From the NCBI RefSeq assembly GCF_011927665.1, contig NZ_JAATJA010000001.1, positions 1,159,019 through 1,223,018 on the forward strand: 64,000 nt of DNA, written 5' to 3'. The DNA is from Desulfobaculum xiamenense (lineage in GTDB: Bacteria; Desulfobacterota; Desulfovibrionia; Desulfovibrionales; Desulfovibrionaceae). Under the pieces are notes generated by a model. That model was given only the letters and a program-made list of their open reading frames with translations, searched no databases and was not told the DNA's origin. Within the stretch, counting starts at the first letter, position 1; the number at the start of each line of letters is the position of its first letter. Position numbers and translations under genes: made by a program. This document shows positions 55,490 to 64,000 of the stretch, one piece after another.

Positions 55490-55848
55490 GTCGGAACTCC
55501 TCTATGGGATTGGCGCGCATGCGCTGATTTGCAGGTTGTTCGGCAGTATAAGAACTGAATCTATGGCAGGCAATGGGCGAACCCATTATTTTTCCTTTTT
55601 TCGCGTCATGCCCGCGCCGTGAACCTTAAAAAATTACCATACGCAGCAGACGCTGTCCACGCACTCGCCGCCATCAAAAGATGTTTCATTCCGCAATGTT
55701 CTACGCACACAACGCCAAAACGCACACATTCCGACAGAAGCACCTTTCCTCCTGCGCCCAACTCAGAAAAACACGCCGACGTAAACGTGGCACCCCTTCG
55801 GCCCTTGAATACCGGCCGCAAAACTGATACCTCACCACTTGCTTCCAC
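55490..55848. other. 359-base intergenic region between ftsH and selC
   Basis: I see no gene. The ftsH promoter lies at the left end, and the region before selC (about 55800-55840) is likely to hold the tRNA promoter, though I found no convincing -35/-10 pair there. The middle part is moderately AT-rich with no clear repeats. Confidence 0.4.
55545..55573 (-). promoter_or_regulatory. Candidate sigma-70 promoter for ftsH
   Basis: On the minus strand TTGCCT (55573-55568), a 17-base spacer and TATACT (55550-55545) lie about 55 bases before the ftsH start. Inferred from the consensus match. Confidence 0.5.
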
Positions 55849-55942
55849 GGAGGGACGTCTCATCCGGTGATGGGCGCGGGCTTCAAACCCGTAGGATCGT
55901 TGAGAAACGATTGGCAGGTTCGACTCCTGTGTCCCTCCGCCA
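55849..55942 (+). tRNA. selC: tRNA-Sec (anticodon TCA)
   Basis: A 94-base tRNA with the special selenocysteine form. The acceptor stem has eight base pairs (GGAGGGAC with GTCCCTCC), discriminator G and encoded CCA. The anticodon loop CTTCAAA reads UGA. A long extra arm (GATCGTTGAGAAACGAT) and T arm GGCAGGTTCGACTCC follow. This shows that the organism inserts selenocysteine at UGA codons, which bears directly on the TGA inside the octaheme cytochrome gene at 29225. selA and selB are not in the window. Confidence 0.97.
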
Positions 55943-56186
55943 CTTTTCCCCGCAATTTTTATCCGCTTCTTGTAGCAATCCGGCATACCTGATATTTTCA
56001 TTGGACCGCTCCCGCTAGCGCTGTGCGCAACCCCCTGCAAACACGACGCAACGGGGTCCGGAACTTGACGCGCGAGCGTCCATGATGTAGGCGCTTTCGG
56101 GCCATATCAGGCCGATTGACCATAAAAAGCCGAATCGAAGCCCGCCCACAGCGGCTGGCTCATGAATATCAAAACTCGGAGGTTCT

Positions 56187-56405
56187 ATGCCCAAGGAAGA
56201 TGCAATCGAAGTACAGGGCGTCGTCGAAGAAGCCCTGCCCAACGCCACTTTCCGCGTAAAGCTGGAAAACGGCCACGAGGTGCTCGCGCACATCTCCGGC
56301 AAAATGCGCAAGTTCCGCATCCGCGTGCTCCCCGGCGACAAGGTCACCGTCGAACTTTCTCCCTACGACCTCTCCCGCGGCCGCATCACCTTCCGCCCCC
56401 GCTAG
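56187..56405 (+). CDS. infA: Translation initiation factor IF-1
   Basis: A 72-residue OB-fold protein that binds the ribosomal A site with IF-2 and IF-3. [39 protein letters not shown] and [11 protein letters not shown] are nearly invariant in bacteria. A strong terminator follows. Confidence 0.98.
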   Translation: MPKEDAIEVQGVVEEALPNATFRVKLENGHEVLAHISGKMRKFRIRVLPGDKVTVELSPYDLSRGRITFRPR

Positions 56406-56432
56406 AGCGCTTCGCTCACTTCGTCCGATTGG

Positions 56433-56491
56433 CCGGAGAAAGGGGGAAAGGCATCCTCACGCAGGACGCCTTTCCCCCTCTCTCCGGTTTT
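56433..56491 (+). terminator. Terminator after infA
   Basis: A long stem (CCGGAGA, AGGGGGAAAGGC and TCCT with their partners, two small mismatches) with a five-base loop is followed by TTTT. Confidence 0.9.
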
Positions 56492-56511
56492 ATCCATTTC
56501 CGACACACATC

Positions 56512-56549
56512 AAACGCCCCGCAGGCCACTGGCCCGCGGGGCGTTTTTT
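56512..56549. terminator. Terminator between infA and the L17-like gene
   Basis: An 11-base-pair stem (AAACGCCCCGC pairing with GCGGGGCGTTT) whose loop contains a second short hairpin, followed on the plus strand by six Ts. It lies 15 bases past the stop of the minus-strand L17-like gene and can serve both directions. Confidence 0.8.
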
Positions 56550-56563
56550 CGTTCACTCTTTGG

Positions 56564-56929
56564 CTACTTCACAATGGTAGGCAGTTCGACCATCGTCATC
56601 GTCGATGCGGAGCCGCTGCCGCCGATGGGATTGAGGCGAACGTAGGATCCGCCCTCCTCGCTGCAGCACGGGCCAATCGTGTCGAACAGACGCATCAGTA
56701 TCCTGTTGTCGTTCAAGAACCTGTAGGCCTGCCGGCGCGACGCGTCACTGTTCTCCACCGCCAGCGAGACAAGCCGATCAACAACGAAACGCAAATGCGC
56801 CGCCTTTTCCTCGGTGGTACGAATCTTTCCATGCGTCATCAGCAGTTTCACCATGGGACGGTAGCCTGCGTATCTCGAAAGGAACTCTCTACCGATCCCG
56901 GGGCCAGACAATACATCCTTACGCTCCAT
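56564..56929 (-). CDS. Divergent stand-alone ribosomal protein bL17-like protein
   Basis: A 121-residue protein. Residues about 24-115 match bL17 segment by segment: MVKLLMTHGKIRTTEEKAAH, RFVVDRLVSLA, RRQAYRFLND, LMRLFDTIGPCC, GGSYVRLNPIG and TMTMVELP. The usual basic N-terminus (KLGR...HR.AM) is replaced by GIGREFLSRYAGYRPM, and the protein is less basic. It is not in a ribosomal operon but alone after infA. It may be a second, specialised L17, a relic or a repurposed RNA-binding protein; a standard rplQ elsewhere in the genome is expected. GGAG seven bases upstream fixes the start. Confidence 0.75.
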   Translation of the reverse strand: MERKDVLSGPGIGREFLSRYAGYRPMVKLLMTHGKIRTTEEKAAHLRFVVDRLVSLAVENSDASRRQAYRFLNDNRILMRLFDTIGPCCSEEGGSYVRLNPIGGSGSASTMTMVELPTIVK

Positions 56930-56976
56930 GGGTACACTCCGATGTTGAGTTGAAAAACTCTTTCACCATGAAAGAA

Positions 56977-57005
56977 ACCATAGAGCCTCAACATGCATTA
57001 ATCAA
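56977..57005 (-). promoter_or_regulatory. Candidate promoter for the L17-like gene
   Basis: On the minus strand TTGATT (57005-57000), a 17-base spacer and TATGGT (56982-56977) lie about 50 bases before the start codon in an AT-rich stretch. Confidence 0.4.
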
Positions 57006-57086
57006 CACCCTTTTTATTTTGGCTATTTTATCCCGACCCGAAGCGAAAAAACGCTACTTCACCTTCTCTTGCACAAGTGCAATCCC

Positions 57087-57314
57087 CAGCGCCGCACCCC
57101 ACCGTATCGTTCCCTGCCGCATGCAAGACGTAGGCTCCGCCGGCCAAGGGGCCGCTGGCCCCTTGGAACCCCGATTTGCGATGGGCCGCCTGCCCTCGGC
57201 AAAACGTACGGCTTTGCGCGACGCTCCCCCTAATTGGGATTCTCAAGGGCCCACGGCCCTTGAGCGGGTCCGGGCAGAGCCCGGCCGCCGGAGGCGACGC
57301 TTCGCGCAGCGGGC
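57087..57314. repeat. 228-base tandem repeat, copy 1
   Basis: This non-coding unit is followed directly by a second copy at 57315-57542. By eye the copies differ at about 27 of 228 positions with no gap. The unit contains inverted repeats: CCAAGGGGCC / GGCCCCTTGG, TCAAGGGCC / GGCCCTTGA and CCGGGC / GCCCGG, so the RNA or single strand would be highly folded. I see no gene; short open frames on both strands are GC artefacts. Confidence 0.85.
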
Positions 57315-57542
57315 CAGCGCCGCACCCTACCGTATCGTTCCCTGCCGCATGCAAGACGCAGGCTCCGCCGGCCAAGGGGCCGCTGGCCCCCTGGACCCCC
57401 GACATGCGATGGGCCGTCTGCCCTTGGCAAACCGTACGGCTTAGCGCGACGAAACCCTAGTGAGGATTGTCAAGGGGGTCACCCCCTTGACCGGGTCCGG
57501 GCAGAGCCCGGCCGCCGGAGGCGACGCTCCGCGCAGCGGGTC
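57315..57542. repeat. 228-base tandem repeat, copy 2
   Basis: The second copy keeps the same hairpins. One stem has changed on both sides together: AAGGGCC / GGCCCTT in copy 1 is AAGGGGG / CCCCCTT here, which preserves pairing. It ends 40 bases before the argH terminator. Confidence 0.85.
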
Positions 57543-57581
57543 TAGCTCGCTCTGCGTTGGCAACACATCGTGCAGAACGCA

Positions 57582-57611
57582 GGAAGGCCCCGGCTTTCGC
57601 CGGGGCCTTCC
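57582..57611 (-). terminator. Terminator after argH
   Basis: A perfect 13-base-pair stem (GGAAGGCCCCGGC pairing with GCCGGGGCCTTCC) with a four-base loop lies 28 bases after the argH stop. The T run is weak. Confidence 0.75.
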
Positions 57612-57639
57612 ATCAATGCATTATGGCAATCCGCTGGTG

Positions 57640-59037
57640 CTAGTGCTCGGCGCGTTCGGCGTCGAGCCATGCGCGGATGGCGTCGATCTGTCTGGAGACG
57701 GAGCCGGGACCGGTTCCGCCAGTGGTTTCACGGCGGGCGACGGCGGTCTCGTAGGCGAGGGCCTCGTAGACGTCCTCGTCGATGAGTTCGGAGAACTGAC
57801 GCAGTTCGTCGATGGTCAGGTCTTCGAGTCCACGTCCCTGCCGTTCGGCGAAGCCCACGGCTGCACCGGTGACGTGGTGCGCCTCGCGGAAGGGCATGCC
57901 CTTGGACGCGAGGTAGTCGGCCAGTTCCGTAGCGTTAAGGAACCCGCGAGCGCAGGCGGCACGCATGCGTTCGACGTCGAAGCCGAGGGCGTCCATCATG
58001 TCGGCCATGATGGCCACGGACGCACGCACGGTGCGATCGGCGTCAAAGAAGGGTTCCTTGTCCTCCTGCATGTCGCGGTTGTAGGCCAGCGGCAGGCCCT
58101 TGATCAGGGTCATCAGGGTGGTCAGGGAACCGTAGACTCGTCCGGTCTTACCGCGCATCAGCTCAGCCACGTCCGGGTTCTTCTTCTGGGGCATGATGCT
58201 CGAACCAGTGGCGAACGCGTCGGGGAGCTTCACGAAACCGAAGGCCGGATTGGACCAGATGATGATCTCCTCGCACAGCCGGGAAAGGTGCGCCATAACC
58301 ATGGAACCGGTGAACACGGCCTCGATGACGAAGTCGCGGTCGGACACGGCGTCCATGGAGTTGGCGAACACGCCGCCCATGCCCAGCTCCTCGGCCACGG
58401 CGGCCGGGTTGAAGGGATAGGTGGTTCCAGCCAGCGCAGCGGCACCAAGCGGCGAAACGGCCGAACGGCGCGCGCAGTCCGCGGCACGGTCGCTGTCACG
58501 CATGAACATGCAGGCATAGGCCAACAGGTGATGCGCAAGGCTCACGGGCTGTGCGGGCTGCATGTGCGTGCAACCGGGCAGAATGGTGGCTCGGTGCTCG
58601 TCGGCCTTGCGCTGCAGGGACTCGACGAGGTGCGCCAGCAGGCCGCGCCACTCGTTCAGACGACGGGTGACGTGCAGTCTGAAGTCGAGGGCAACCTGAT
58701 CGTTGCGGCTACGACCGGTGTGCAGCTTTCCGCCCAGCGGACCGATGATCTCGGTCAGACGGGCCTCGATGTTCATGTGCACGTCTTCGAGCTCGCGCTT
58801 CCACTGGAAGCTGCCGTTCTCGATCTCCTCGCGCACCTGTTCGAGTCCTGCGACGATGGCGGCGGCCTCGGCGTCGGTGAGGACGCCGCACCCGGCCATC
58901 ATGTGCGCATGCGCGATGGAGCCGCGAATGTCCTCTGCGTGGAGGGCGCGGTCATAGTGCTCAGAAGCGGTGTATTCCTCGACGGAACCCGCCGTGCGCG
59001 CGGCGAACCTGCCGCCCCACATCTTGGTTTCGGCCAT
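57640..59037 (-). CDS. argH: Argininosuccinate lyase
   Basis: A 465-residue homotetrameric lyase releasing arginine and fumarate. The fumarase-family signature [15 protein letters not shown] is present, along with the N-terminal MWGGRF and the catalytic [12 protein letters not shown]. It starts nine bases after the argG stop and is the last gene of argF-argG-argH. Confidence 0.97.
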   Translation of the reverse strand: MAETKMWGGRFAARTAGSVEEYTASEHYDRALHAEDIRGSIAHAHMMAGCGVLTDAEAAAIVAGLEQVREEIENGSFQWKRELEDVHMNIEARLTEIIGPLGGKLHTGRSRNDQVALDFRLHVTRRLNEWRGLLAHLVESLQRKADEHRATILPGCTHMQPAQPVSLAHHLLAYACMFMRDSDRAADCARRSAVSPLGAAALAGTTYPFNPAAVAEELGMGGVFANSMDAVSDRDFVIEAVFTGSMVMAHLSRLCEEIIIWSNPAFGFVKLPDAFATGSSIMPQKKNPDVAELMRGKTGRVYGSLTTLMTLIKGLPLAYNRDMQEDKEPFFDADRTVRASVAIMADMMDALGFDVERMRAACARGFLNATELADYLASKGMPFREAHHVTGAAVGFAERQGRGLEDLTIDELRQFSELIDEDVYEALAYETAVARRETTGGTGPGSVSRQIDAIRAWLDAERAEH

Positions 59038-59046
59038 GATCCGCTC

Positions 59047-60243
59047 CTAGCGCTTGGCGAAGCCGCGCAGACGCAGGCCCTGAAGCCTGATGAAGCCGGC
59101 GGCGTCGGCCTGATTGTAGACTTCGTCCTCCTCGAAGGTGGCCAGAGCCGAATCGTAGAGGGAGAAGGGGGAACGGCGACCAAGGGGAATGACCTGTCCC
59201 TTGTAGAGCTTGATGCGCACGGTGCCGGTGACGTGCTCCTGAGACTTATCGATGAAGGCCTGAATGGCCTCGCGCTCGGGGGCGTACCAGAAGCCGTTGT
59301 AGATCATGCCCGCGTAGCGGGGGATCAGGGAATCGCGCAGGGACATCAGCTCGCGGTCCATGGTGATGCCTTCGAGGTCGCGATGGGCGGCAAAGAGAAT
59401 GGCACCGCCGGGGGTCTCGTACACGCCACGGGACTTCATGCCCACGAAGCGGTTCTCGACCATGTCCACGCGGCCAATGCCGTGCTTGCCGCCAAGCTCG
59501 TTGAGCTTGAGCATGATGCCTGCGGGGGTGAGCTTCTCGCCATTGATGGCGACGGCGTCACCCTTTTCGAAGTCGATGGTGATGATCTCGGCGGCGTCGG
59601 GAGCCTGCTCCACGGGCACGCACATGGCGTAGGACTGGGGACCGGGCTCGTTCCACGGCTCCTCAAGCTCGCCGCCCTCGAAGCTGCAATGCAGAAGGTT
59701 GCGGTCACAGCTATAGGGCTTGGCATGGCTCATGGGAGTCTGAATGCCGTGGGACTTAGCAAAATTGATGCAGTCGGTGCGGGACTTGAGGTCCCACTCG
59801 CGCCAGGGGGCGATGGTACGCAGACCGGGGGCGAGAGCGGTCACGGACAGCTCGAAGCGCACCTGATCGTTGCCCTTGCCGGTGGCGCCATGGGCCACGG
59901 CCTGCGCGCCCTCGGCCACAGCGATATCCACGAGGCGCTTGGCGATGAGCGGACGGGCTATGGAGGTGCCGAGCATGTAGCGGCCCTCGTAGATGGCACC
60001 AGCGCGGAACATGGGGAAGATGAAATCGCGGGCGAACTCTTCCTGCAGGTCCTCGACGTAGGCCTTGACGGCTCCGGTGGAGAGGGCCTTCTCCTCGATG
60101 CCGTCAAGTTCCTCGCCCTGACCGAGGTCGGCGGTGAGGGTCACGACCTCACAGTCGTAGGTTTCCTTGATCCATGCAAGGATGACCGAGGTGTCGAGGC
60201 CACCGGAGTAGGCCAGGACGACTTTCTTGATGTCTTTGCTCAT
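59047..60243 (-). CDS. argG: Argininosuccinate synthase
   Basis: A 398-residue ATP-dependent ligase joining citrulline and aspartate. The P-loop-like [14 protein letters not shown] is at the N-terminus, and [14 protein letters not shown] and the substrate-binding region are intact. It lies between argF (20-base gap) and argH (nine-base gap), forming a clear operon. Confidence 0.97.
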   Translation of the reverse strand: MSKDIKKVVLAYSGGLDTSVILAWIKETYDCEVVTLTADLGQGEELDGIEEKALSTGAVKAYVEDLQEEFARDFIFPMFRAGAIYEGRYMLGTSIARPLIAKRLVDIAVAEGAQAVAHGATGKGNDQVRFELSVTALAPGLRTIAPWREWDLKSRTDCINFAKSHGIQTPMSHAKPYSCDRNLLHCSFEGGELEEPWNEPGPQSYAMCVPVEQAPDAAEIITIDFEKGDAVAINGEKLTPAGIMLKLNELGGKHGIGRVDMVENRFVGMKSRGVYETPGGAILFAAHRDLEGITMDRELMSLRDSLIPRYAGMIYNGFWYAPEREAIQAFIDKSQEHVTGTVRIKLYKGQVIPLGRRSPFSLYDSALATFEEDEVYNQADAAGFIRLQGLRLRGFAKR

Positions 60244-60263
60244 TGGTTCCTCTGATTAAAATG

Positions 60264-61166
60264 CTAGGCGGTGAAAACCCATTCGAGGATGGCCTTCTGC
60301 ATGTGCAGACGGTTCTCGGCCTGATCGAAGATGATCGACTGCGGCCCCTCGAGGACGGACTCGGAAACCTCCTCGCCCCTGTGGGCGGGCAGGCAGTGCA
60401 GGAACTTGGCGTCTGGCGCGGCGAGCGCCATCAGCTCGTCGTTCACCTGAAAATCGGCGAAGGCCTTTTCGCGCTTCTTCTGCTCCTGCTCCTGTCCCAT
60501 GGAGGCCCACACGTCCGTATTGACGTAGTGCGCGCCCCGGCAGGCCTCGCGCGGGTCACGGGTGACGCTGACGCGTGCGCCCAGACGCCGTGCGTTGTCG
60601 AGGATGGCCGGGTCGGGATCGTATCCTTCGGGCGCGGCGATAACCAGCTCGAAGGGAAAATGCACGGCCGCATTCATGTATGAATGGGCCATGTTGTTGC
60701 CGTCGCCCACCCAGGCCACCTTGAGGCCTTCAAAGTCCGGGGTGCGCTCGTACATGGAGAGCATGTCGCTCATGACCTGACAGGGGTGGAACTCGTTGGT
60801 CAACGCGTTGACCACGGGAACACTGCCCCACTTCACCAGTTCATCAAGCTTTTCCTGCCCGAATGTGCGCACAACCAGTCCAACGCAGTAGCGAGACAGG
60901 ACGCGCGCGGTATCGCGCAGGGGTTCGTTGCGGCCAAGCTGGGATTCCGCAGGGGTCATGAGGAGCGGAGTTCCGCCCAGATGTCGGATTCCCACCTCGA
61001 AGCTGACTCGCGTACGAGTCGAGGCCTTTTCGAAGATCATGACCACGGTCTTACCCGCCAGCAGGTCGCTGCGGTAGTCCGTACGCTTCATTTCGTGCGC
61101 ACGGCGCACGAGGGCATGGGCCTCATTCCGATCGAGATCGAGAATGCTCAGAAAACTCTTGGGCAT
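60264..61166 (-). CDS. argF: Ornithine carbamoyltransferase
   Basis: A 300-residue enzyme making citrulline from ornithine and carbamoyl phosphate. The carbamoyl-phosphate motif STRTRVSFE, the ornithine-binding HCLPAHRGEE and HPCQ are present. It is the first gene of the argF-argG-argH operon. No ArgR-like box was recognised in the upstream gap. Confidence 0.96.
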   Translation of the reverse strand: MPKSFLSILDLDRNEAHALVRRAHEMKRTDYRSDLLAGKTVVMIFEKASTRTRVSFEVGIRHLGGTPLLMTPAESQLGRNEPLRDTARVLSRYCVGLVVRTFGQEKLDELVKWGSVPVVNALTNEFHPCQVMSDMLSMYERTPDFEGLKVAWVGDGNNMAHSYMNAAVHFPFELVIAAPEGYDPDPAILDNARRLGARVSVTRDPREACRGAHYVNTDVWASMGQEQEQKKREKAFADFQVNDELMALAAPDAKFLHCLPAHRGEEVSESVLEGPQSIIFDQAENRLHMQKAILEWVFTA

Positions 61167-61380
61167 GGCGTTCCCCTGTCAGATAATCGGTTCCATTCAG
61201 TGCCAGACAAAGAAGAAACGGTCATTTAACGCCGAACACGAACCATTGTAAAGTGCGACAAGGGGGAATCGGCCCACGGCGCGGACTGGCGGACCAAGGG
61301 ATTACGCCGTCCCGTTTGCGCCACACCGGTGCCAACGCCCCCAGCCCCCCCCCCACAGCCACGCCCTGCCCCACTTCACG

Positions 61381-61418
61381 AAAAAGCGGCACCGACGGGA
61401 TGCCCCGCCGGTGCCGCT
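61381..61418 (-). terminator. Terminator after ybeY
   Basis: On the minus strand AGCGGCACCG and CGGTGCCGCT pair, with an inner CGGG/CCCG stem, followed by a run of five Ts. Confidence 0.85.
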
Positions 61419-61444
61419 CCATGTTGCGATCATGCGCTTCGCGT

Positions 61445-61909
61445 TCAGTCGTCGTCAGCGTCGAGGGACATGGCCACGGCGTCAACGGCGGCCTCGGTCA
61501 GCGCCTCCATCTCCTCACCATGGGGATAGCCCGCCAGATGCAGGAAGGCATGCGCCAGAAGCCGCGCCAGATGCTCCACACCAATCTGCCCATACAGCAC
61601 GGCCTCGCGGGCCAGCGTATCCGCGGAAAGCACCACCTGACCGATGTAGTTCGGGCGCTCGGGGTCCTCGTCCGGGAAGGACAGCACGTTGGTGGGACCG
61701 GTGCGTCCCTTGAAGTCGTGATGGTAGTGCGCCATGTTGGCGTCGTCGACCACGATGATCTCCACCTCCGCCTCGGGCATGCCGAGCACGGCAAGCACGA
61801 GGCGCACCACGGGCAGAAGCCCGCGCGGAGAAAGCGGCAACGTGGGATTCAGCGCCGCGTGAGTATCAAGGACTATGCGTCCCTGCTCGAAGAGTTCTTC
61901 GGCGATCAT
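61445..61909 (-). CDS. ybeY: Endoribonuclease YbeY
   Basis: A 154-residue zinc endoribonuclease for 16S rRNA 3' maturation and ribosome quality control. The zinc site AHAFLHLAGYPHGEEM supplies the three histidines, and TGPTNVLSFPDED is conserved. The start overlaps the stop of the HD-domain gene by four bases (ATGA), the usual pgpH-ybeY order. Confidence 0.95.
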   Translation of the reverse strand: MIAEELFEQGRIVLDTHAALNPTLPLSPRGLLPVVRLVLAVLGMPEAEVEIIVVDDANMAHYHHDFKGRTGPTNVLSFPDEDPERPNYIGQVVLSADTLAREAVLYGQIGVEHLARLLAHAFLHLAGYPHGEEMEALTEAAVDAVAMSLDADDD

Positions 61910-64000
61910 GCTCCGCCTGCCCTCGTCTTGTTGAATTTGAGTTGCGTTGTCGCATCGCCGTCACGGCCGGGCGTCATATGGCCGGACATATCCACCACGC
62001 GCTCACAATCGCCAGAGCGTTCGGAGCGTTCCGTGCGGGGGCGCTCCTCCTCGCGTTCGCGAGGGGCGGCCTCGGCGGGCGCGGCATCGGCGCGGGGAGC
62101 CTGACCGTCTATGCGCGGCTGCGCTCCGGCCGGGTACTCGATGCGCTGATGGAAGATACCCGTCAGGATGCGGTGGAATATCTCGCTGATGCGATGCAGA
62201 TCCTTCAGCGTGAGTTCGGACTCGTCAAGCTGCCCATCGGAGAAGATGCGCTTGATGACCGACTCGATATGGCCCTTGATGCGCGACGGCGTGGGATCGG
62301 TCAGCGTGCGGCTAGACGCCTCAATGGCGTCGGCCAGCAGGATGAGACCGGCCTCCTTGGTCTGCGGCTTGGGACCGGGATAGCGGAATTCCTCCTCGCG
62401 CACGTCCTCCTCGCCACGGGCCTCGGCCTGTTCCTTGGCCTTGTGGTAGAAGAAGGAAATGAGCGTGGTGCCGTGATGCTGCTGGATGATGTCCGCGATC
62501 TCGACGCCGAGCTTGTGCGCGTGCGCCAGCTCCACGCCCTTCTTGACGTGGGAGATGAGAATGAGCGCGCTCATGGAGGGCGTCAGCTTGTCGTGCTTGT
62601 TCTTCTCGCGGGCAAGCTGATTCTCGATGAAGTACTGCGGCTTGGTGATCTTTCCGATGTCGTGGTACAGCGCCGCGACCTTGGCCAGCAACGGATTCGC
62701 GCCAATGGCCCGAGCACCGGCCTCCACCATGTTCGAAACGACGAGGGAATGATGATACGTGCCCGGAGCGGCGACCATGAGTTCCTGCAGAAGCGGCTGT
62801 TCGAGATTCATCAGCTCCATGAGCTTGAAGCGCGACGTGTAGCCGATGAGGAACTCCACGATGGGCGACAGGGCCAGCACCAAAAGCAACGAGACAACGC
62901 CACCGGCCAGCACATAGACCGCGCCCATGGCCATGGCGGGCAGGCCCCGCAACTCCACAATAGCCACGCCGGACCACGCCATGAACAGCCCGCCAAGCAG
63001 CGGCAGCACACTGCGCAACAGCTCGTAGCGCGTGTGCGTCTGCTTGATGAGGAAGGTCTGGAACATGCCCCCGGCGAAATAGAACACGAACAGGGGCAGT
63101 CCGCCCCCGAACATCCACGTGCACATGAAGGCCAGAATGAGCGAGACGTAGAAGCACAGCGCATAGGGGAAGAACAGCGCCAGCACGCCCGTGGCCCCGG
63201 CCAGCGGCAGAGCGTAGGGCAACAGGTCGCGCGTCCACGCCCCGGCGGAGAAGGCCAGCGGCCCCTCGAACAGCGAAAGGAACTTCGCCAGACAGCCGAA
63301 CAGCAGCACAACCATCGCCACAAGCGCGAGATCACGTCCGCGAAGCGCCGTGCACAGCCCGGAACGGGTGGACATCACCAGCCCCATCACCAGCACGGAA
63401 GCCAGCACGAAAATGCCTATTGCGCGTCCGAAACCATAGGTTTCCGCAACCGAGGAGGCCATGGCCTTGAGCTTCAAATGCTGTTCCTCGCTCACGGCCT
63501 CGCCCTGTCGGACGATGACCTCACCTTCGCGCACATGGAAATACACCGGTTCGATGGTCTCCATGACGCTACGCTTGCGGACCGCGGTTTCCTGCGGATC
63601 GAGGGCGAGGCTCGGGCCGACCAGCGGACCGATAAGGGTCCAGATGTCGCGCCGAACCACGAGCGACTTCTTGAGTTCCGTCTTGAGGAACGCGGCGAGG
63701 TCGCGGCGCAGGCGCGCGAGGTCGGCGATTTCGGCGGGATCGGTGCGCAGGGTCTCCATGCCACCAGCGGCGTCACGGACCATGATGCCGGAATCGTAGC
63801 GCGACAGGGCGGCGGATTCCGCCACCACGCCGCGTTCGAGGTACTTCTTCATCCACGGCAAAACGCGCCCGAGGACGAGGTTTTGGAAGTCCTCGTGCCG
63901 CCAGCGCTGGAAGGCCGTGGTGCCGATTTCGGCGTTGAGGTCCTCGGCGATGCGCCAGCGCACGTCCTCCAGCTCGGCGGCCGGGGAACTGTTGAGCGTC
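61906..64000 (-). CDS. 7TM-HD phosphohydrolase (PgpH-like), C-terminal part; gene cut by the right edge
   Basis: At least 697 codons are present; the frame stays open past 64000, so the N-terminus is missing. The visible order is an extracytoplasmic 7TMR-HDED domain, a block of seven membrane helices (about 62850-63450) and a cytosolic HD domain with the HDIG motif ALYHDIGKITKPQYF, then an Arg/Glu-rich tail. Listeria PgpH of this family hydrolyses c-di-AMP, so it may oppose CdaA (51782). It is coupled to ybeY by ATGA. Confidence 0.9.
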   Translation of the reverse strand, partial: TLNSSPAAELEDVRWRIAEDLNAEIGTTAFQRWRHEDFQNLVLGRVLPWMKKYLERGVVAESAALSRYDSGIMVRDAAGGMETLRTDPAEIADLARLRRDLAAFLKTELKKSLVVRRDIWTLIGPLVGPSLALDPQETAVRKRSVMETIEPVYFHVREGEVIVRQGEAVSEEQHLKLKAMASSVAETYGFGRAIGIFVLASVLVMGLVMSTRSGLCTALRGRDLALVAMVVLLFGCLAKFLSLFEGPLAFSAGAWTRDLLPYALPLAGATGVLALFFPYALCFYVSLILAFMCTWMFGGGLPLFVFYFAGGMFQTFLIKQTHTRYELLRSVLPLLGGLFMAWSGVAIVELRGLPAMAMGAVYVLAGGVVSLLLVLALSPIVEFLIGYTSRFKLMELMNLEQPLLQELMVAAPGTYHHSLVVSNMVEAGARAIGANPLLAKVAALYHDIGKITKPQYFIENQLAREKNKHDKLTPSMSALILISHVKKGVELAHAHKLGVEIADIIQQHHGTTLISFFYHKAKEQAEARGEEDVREEEFRYPGPKPQTKEAGLILLADAIEASSRTLTDPTPSRIKGHIESVIKRIFSDGQLDESELTLKDLHRISEIFHRILTGIFHQRIEYPAGAQPRIDGQAPRADAAPAEAAPREREEERPRTERSERSGDCERVVDMSGHMTPGRDGDATTQLKFNKTRAGGA

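Noticed and set aside
57087-57542. The tandem hairpin repeat considered as a CRISPR array
   Set aside because: There are only two long copies with no spacers and no cas genes.
57460-60255. An open frame of 931 codons on the plus strand opposite argG and argH
   Set aside because: Both argG and argH are unmistakable on the other strand. The antisense product is low-complexity and crosses gene boundaries without domains.
61345-61354. A run of ten Cs between argF and ybeY, considered as a phase-variable tract
   Set aside because: It is outside any coding region and not between plausible promoter boxes. One short homopolymer in high-GC DNA is weak evidence.

Overview
The window is high-GC DNA from an anaerobic Gram-negative bacterium, most likely a Desulfovibrio-type member of the Desulfobacterota. 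The evidence is indolepyruvate:ferredoxin oxidoreductase, a multiheme cytochrome respiratory cluster, a tRNA for selenocysteine, TolC/HlyD/RND envelope systems and a ferredoxin-rich gene content. No mobile element, prophage or CRISPR array was found, and nearly all of the sequence is ordinary chromosomal coding DNA.

Layout. 0-7.5 kb: nadD (cut by the window edge) and proA on the minus strand, then on the plus strand a membrane-anchored TPR-like protein, iorA-iorB, a GAF/sigma-54 activator and a TM2-like membrane protein. 7.6-18.8 kb: a cysteine synthase fused to a degenerate cysteinyl-tRNA synthetase, a DUF115 (Maf/MptE-like) protein, VanZ and 3D-domain proteins, a PAP2-ArnT-AMIN envelope operon, a diguanylate cyclase and a CBS-domain protein. 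19-26.8 kb: a DJ-1/PfpI protein with an ArsS-type radical SAM enzyme, an RND efflux pair and a DEAD-box helicase.

27.2-31.7 kb: a minus-strand respiratory cluster made of a TAT-exported Fe-S protein, a small b-type cytochrome, an Rrf2 regulator, an octaheme tetrathionate-reductase-family cytochrome and a second b-type cytochrome. The octaheme gene is interrupted by one in-frame TGA with a SECIS-like hairpin just downstream. All eight haem motifs are present only if the TGA is read through, and the window also carries selC, so this is probably a selenoprotein. This is the most exciting item in the window.

31.8-46 kb: a type I secretion operon with two different ABC half-transporters, HlyD and a GT4 glycosyltransferase, with tolC beside it. 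Then come glucokinase, a solute-binding protein fused to a zinc-less cytidine-deaminase fold, DUF4389, two similar membrane/coiled proteins, an Smr protein, DUF2905 and a TauE-type permease. 46-55.5 kb: priA, then a housekeeping run ftsH-folP-cdaA-cdaR-glmM-galU, transcribed in that order on the minus strand, linking c-di-AMP synthesis to cell-wall precursors. 55.8-64 kb: selC, infA, an orphan divergent ribosomal L17 paralogue, a 228-bp tandem intergenic repeat, argF-argG-argH, ybeY and a 7TM-HD phosphohydrolase (PgpH-like, a possible c-di-AMP hydrolase) cut by the right edge.

Starts were chosen from Shine-Dalgarno spacing and family length, so many differ from the longest open frame. Functions are inferred from motifs read by eye; no database search was run.
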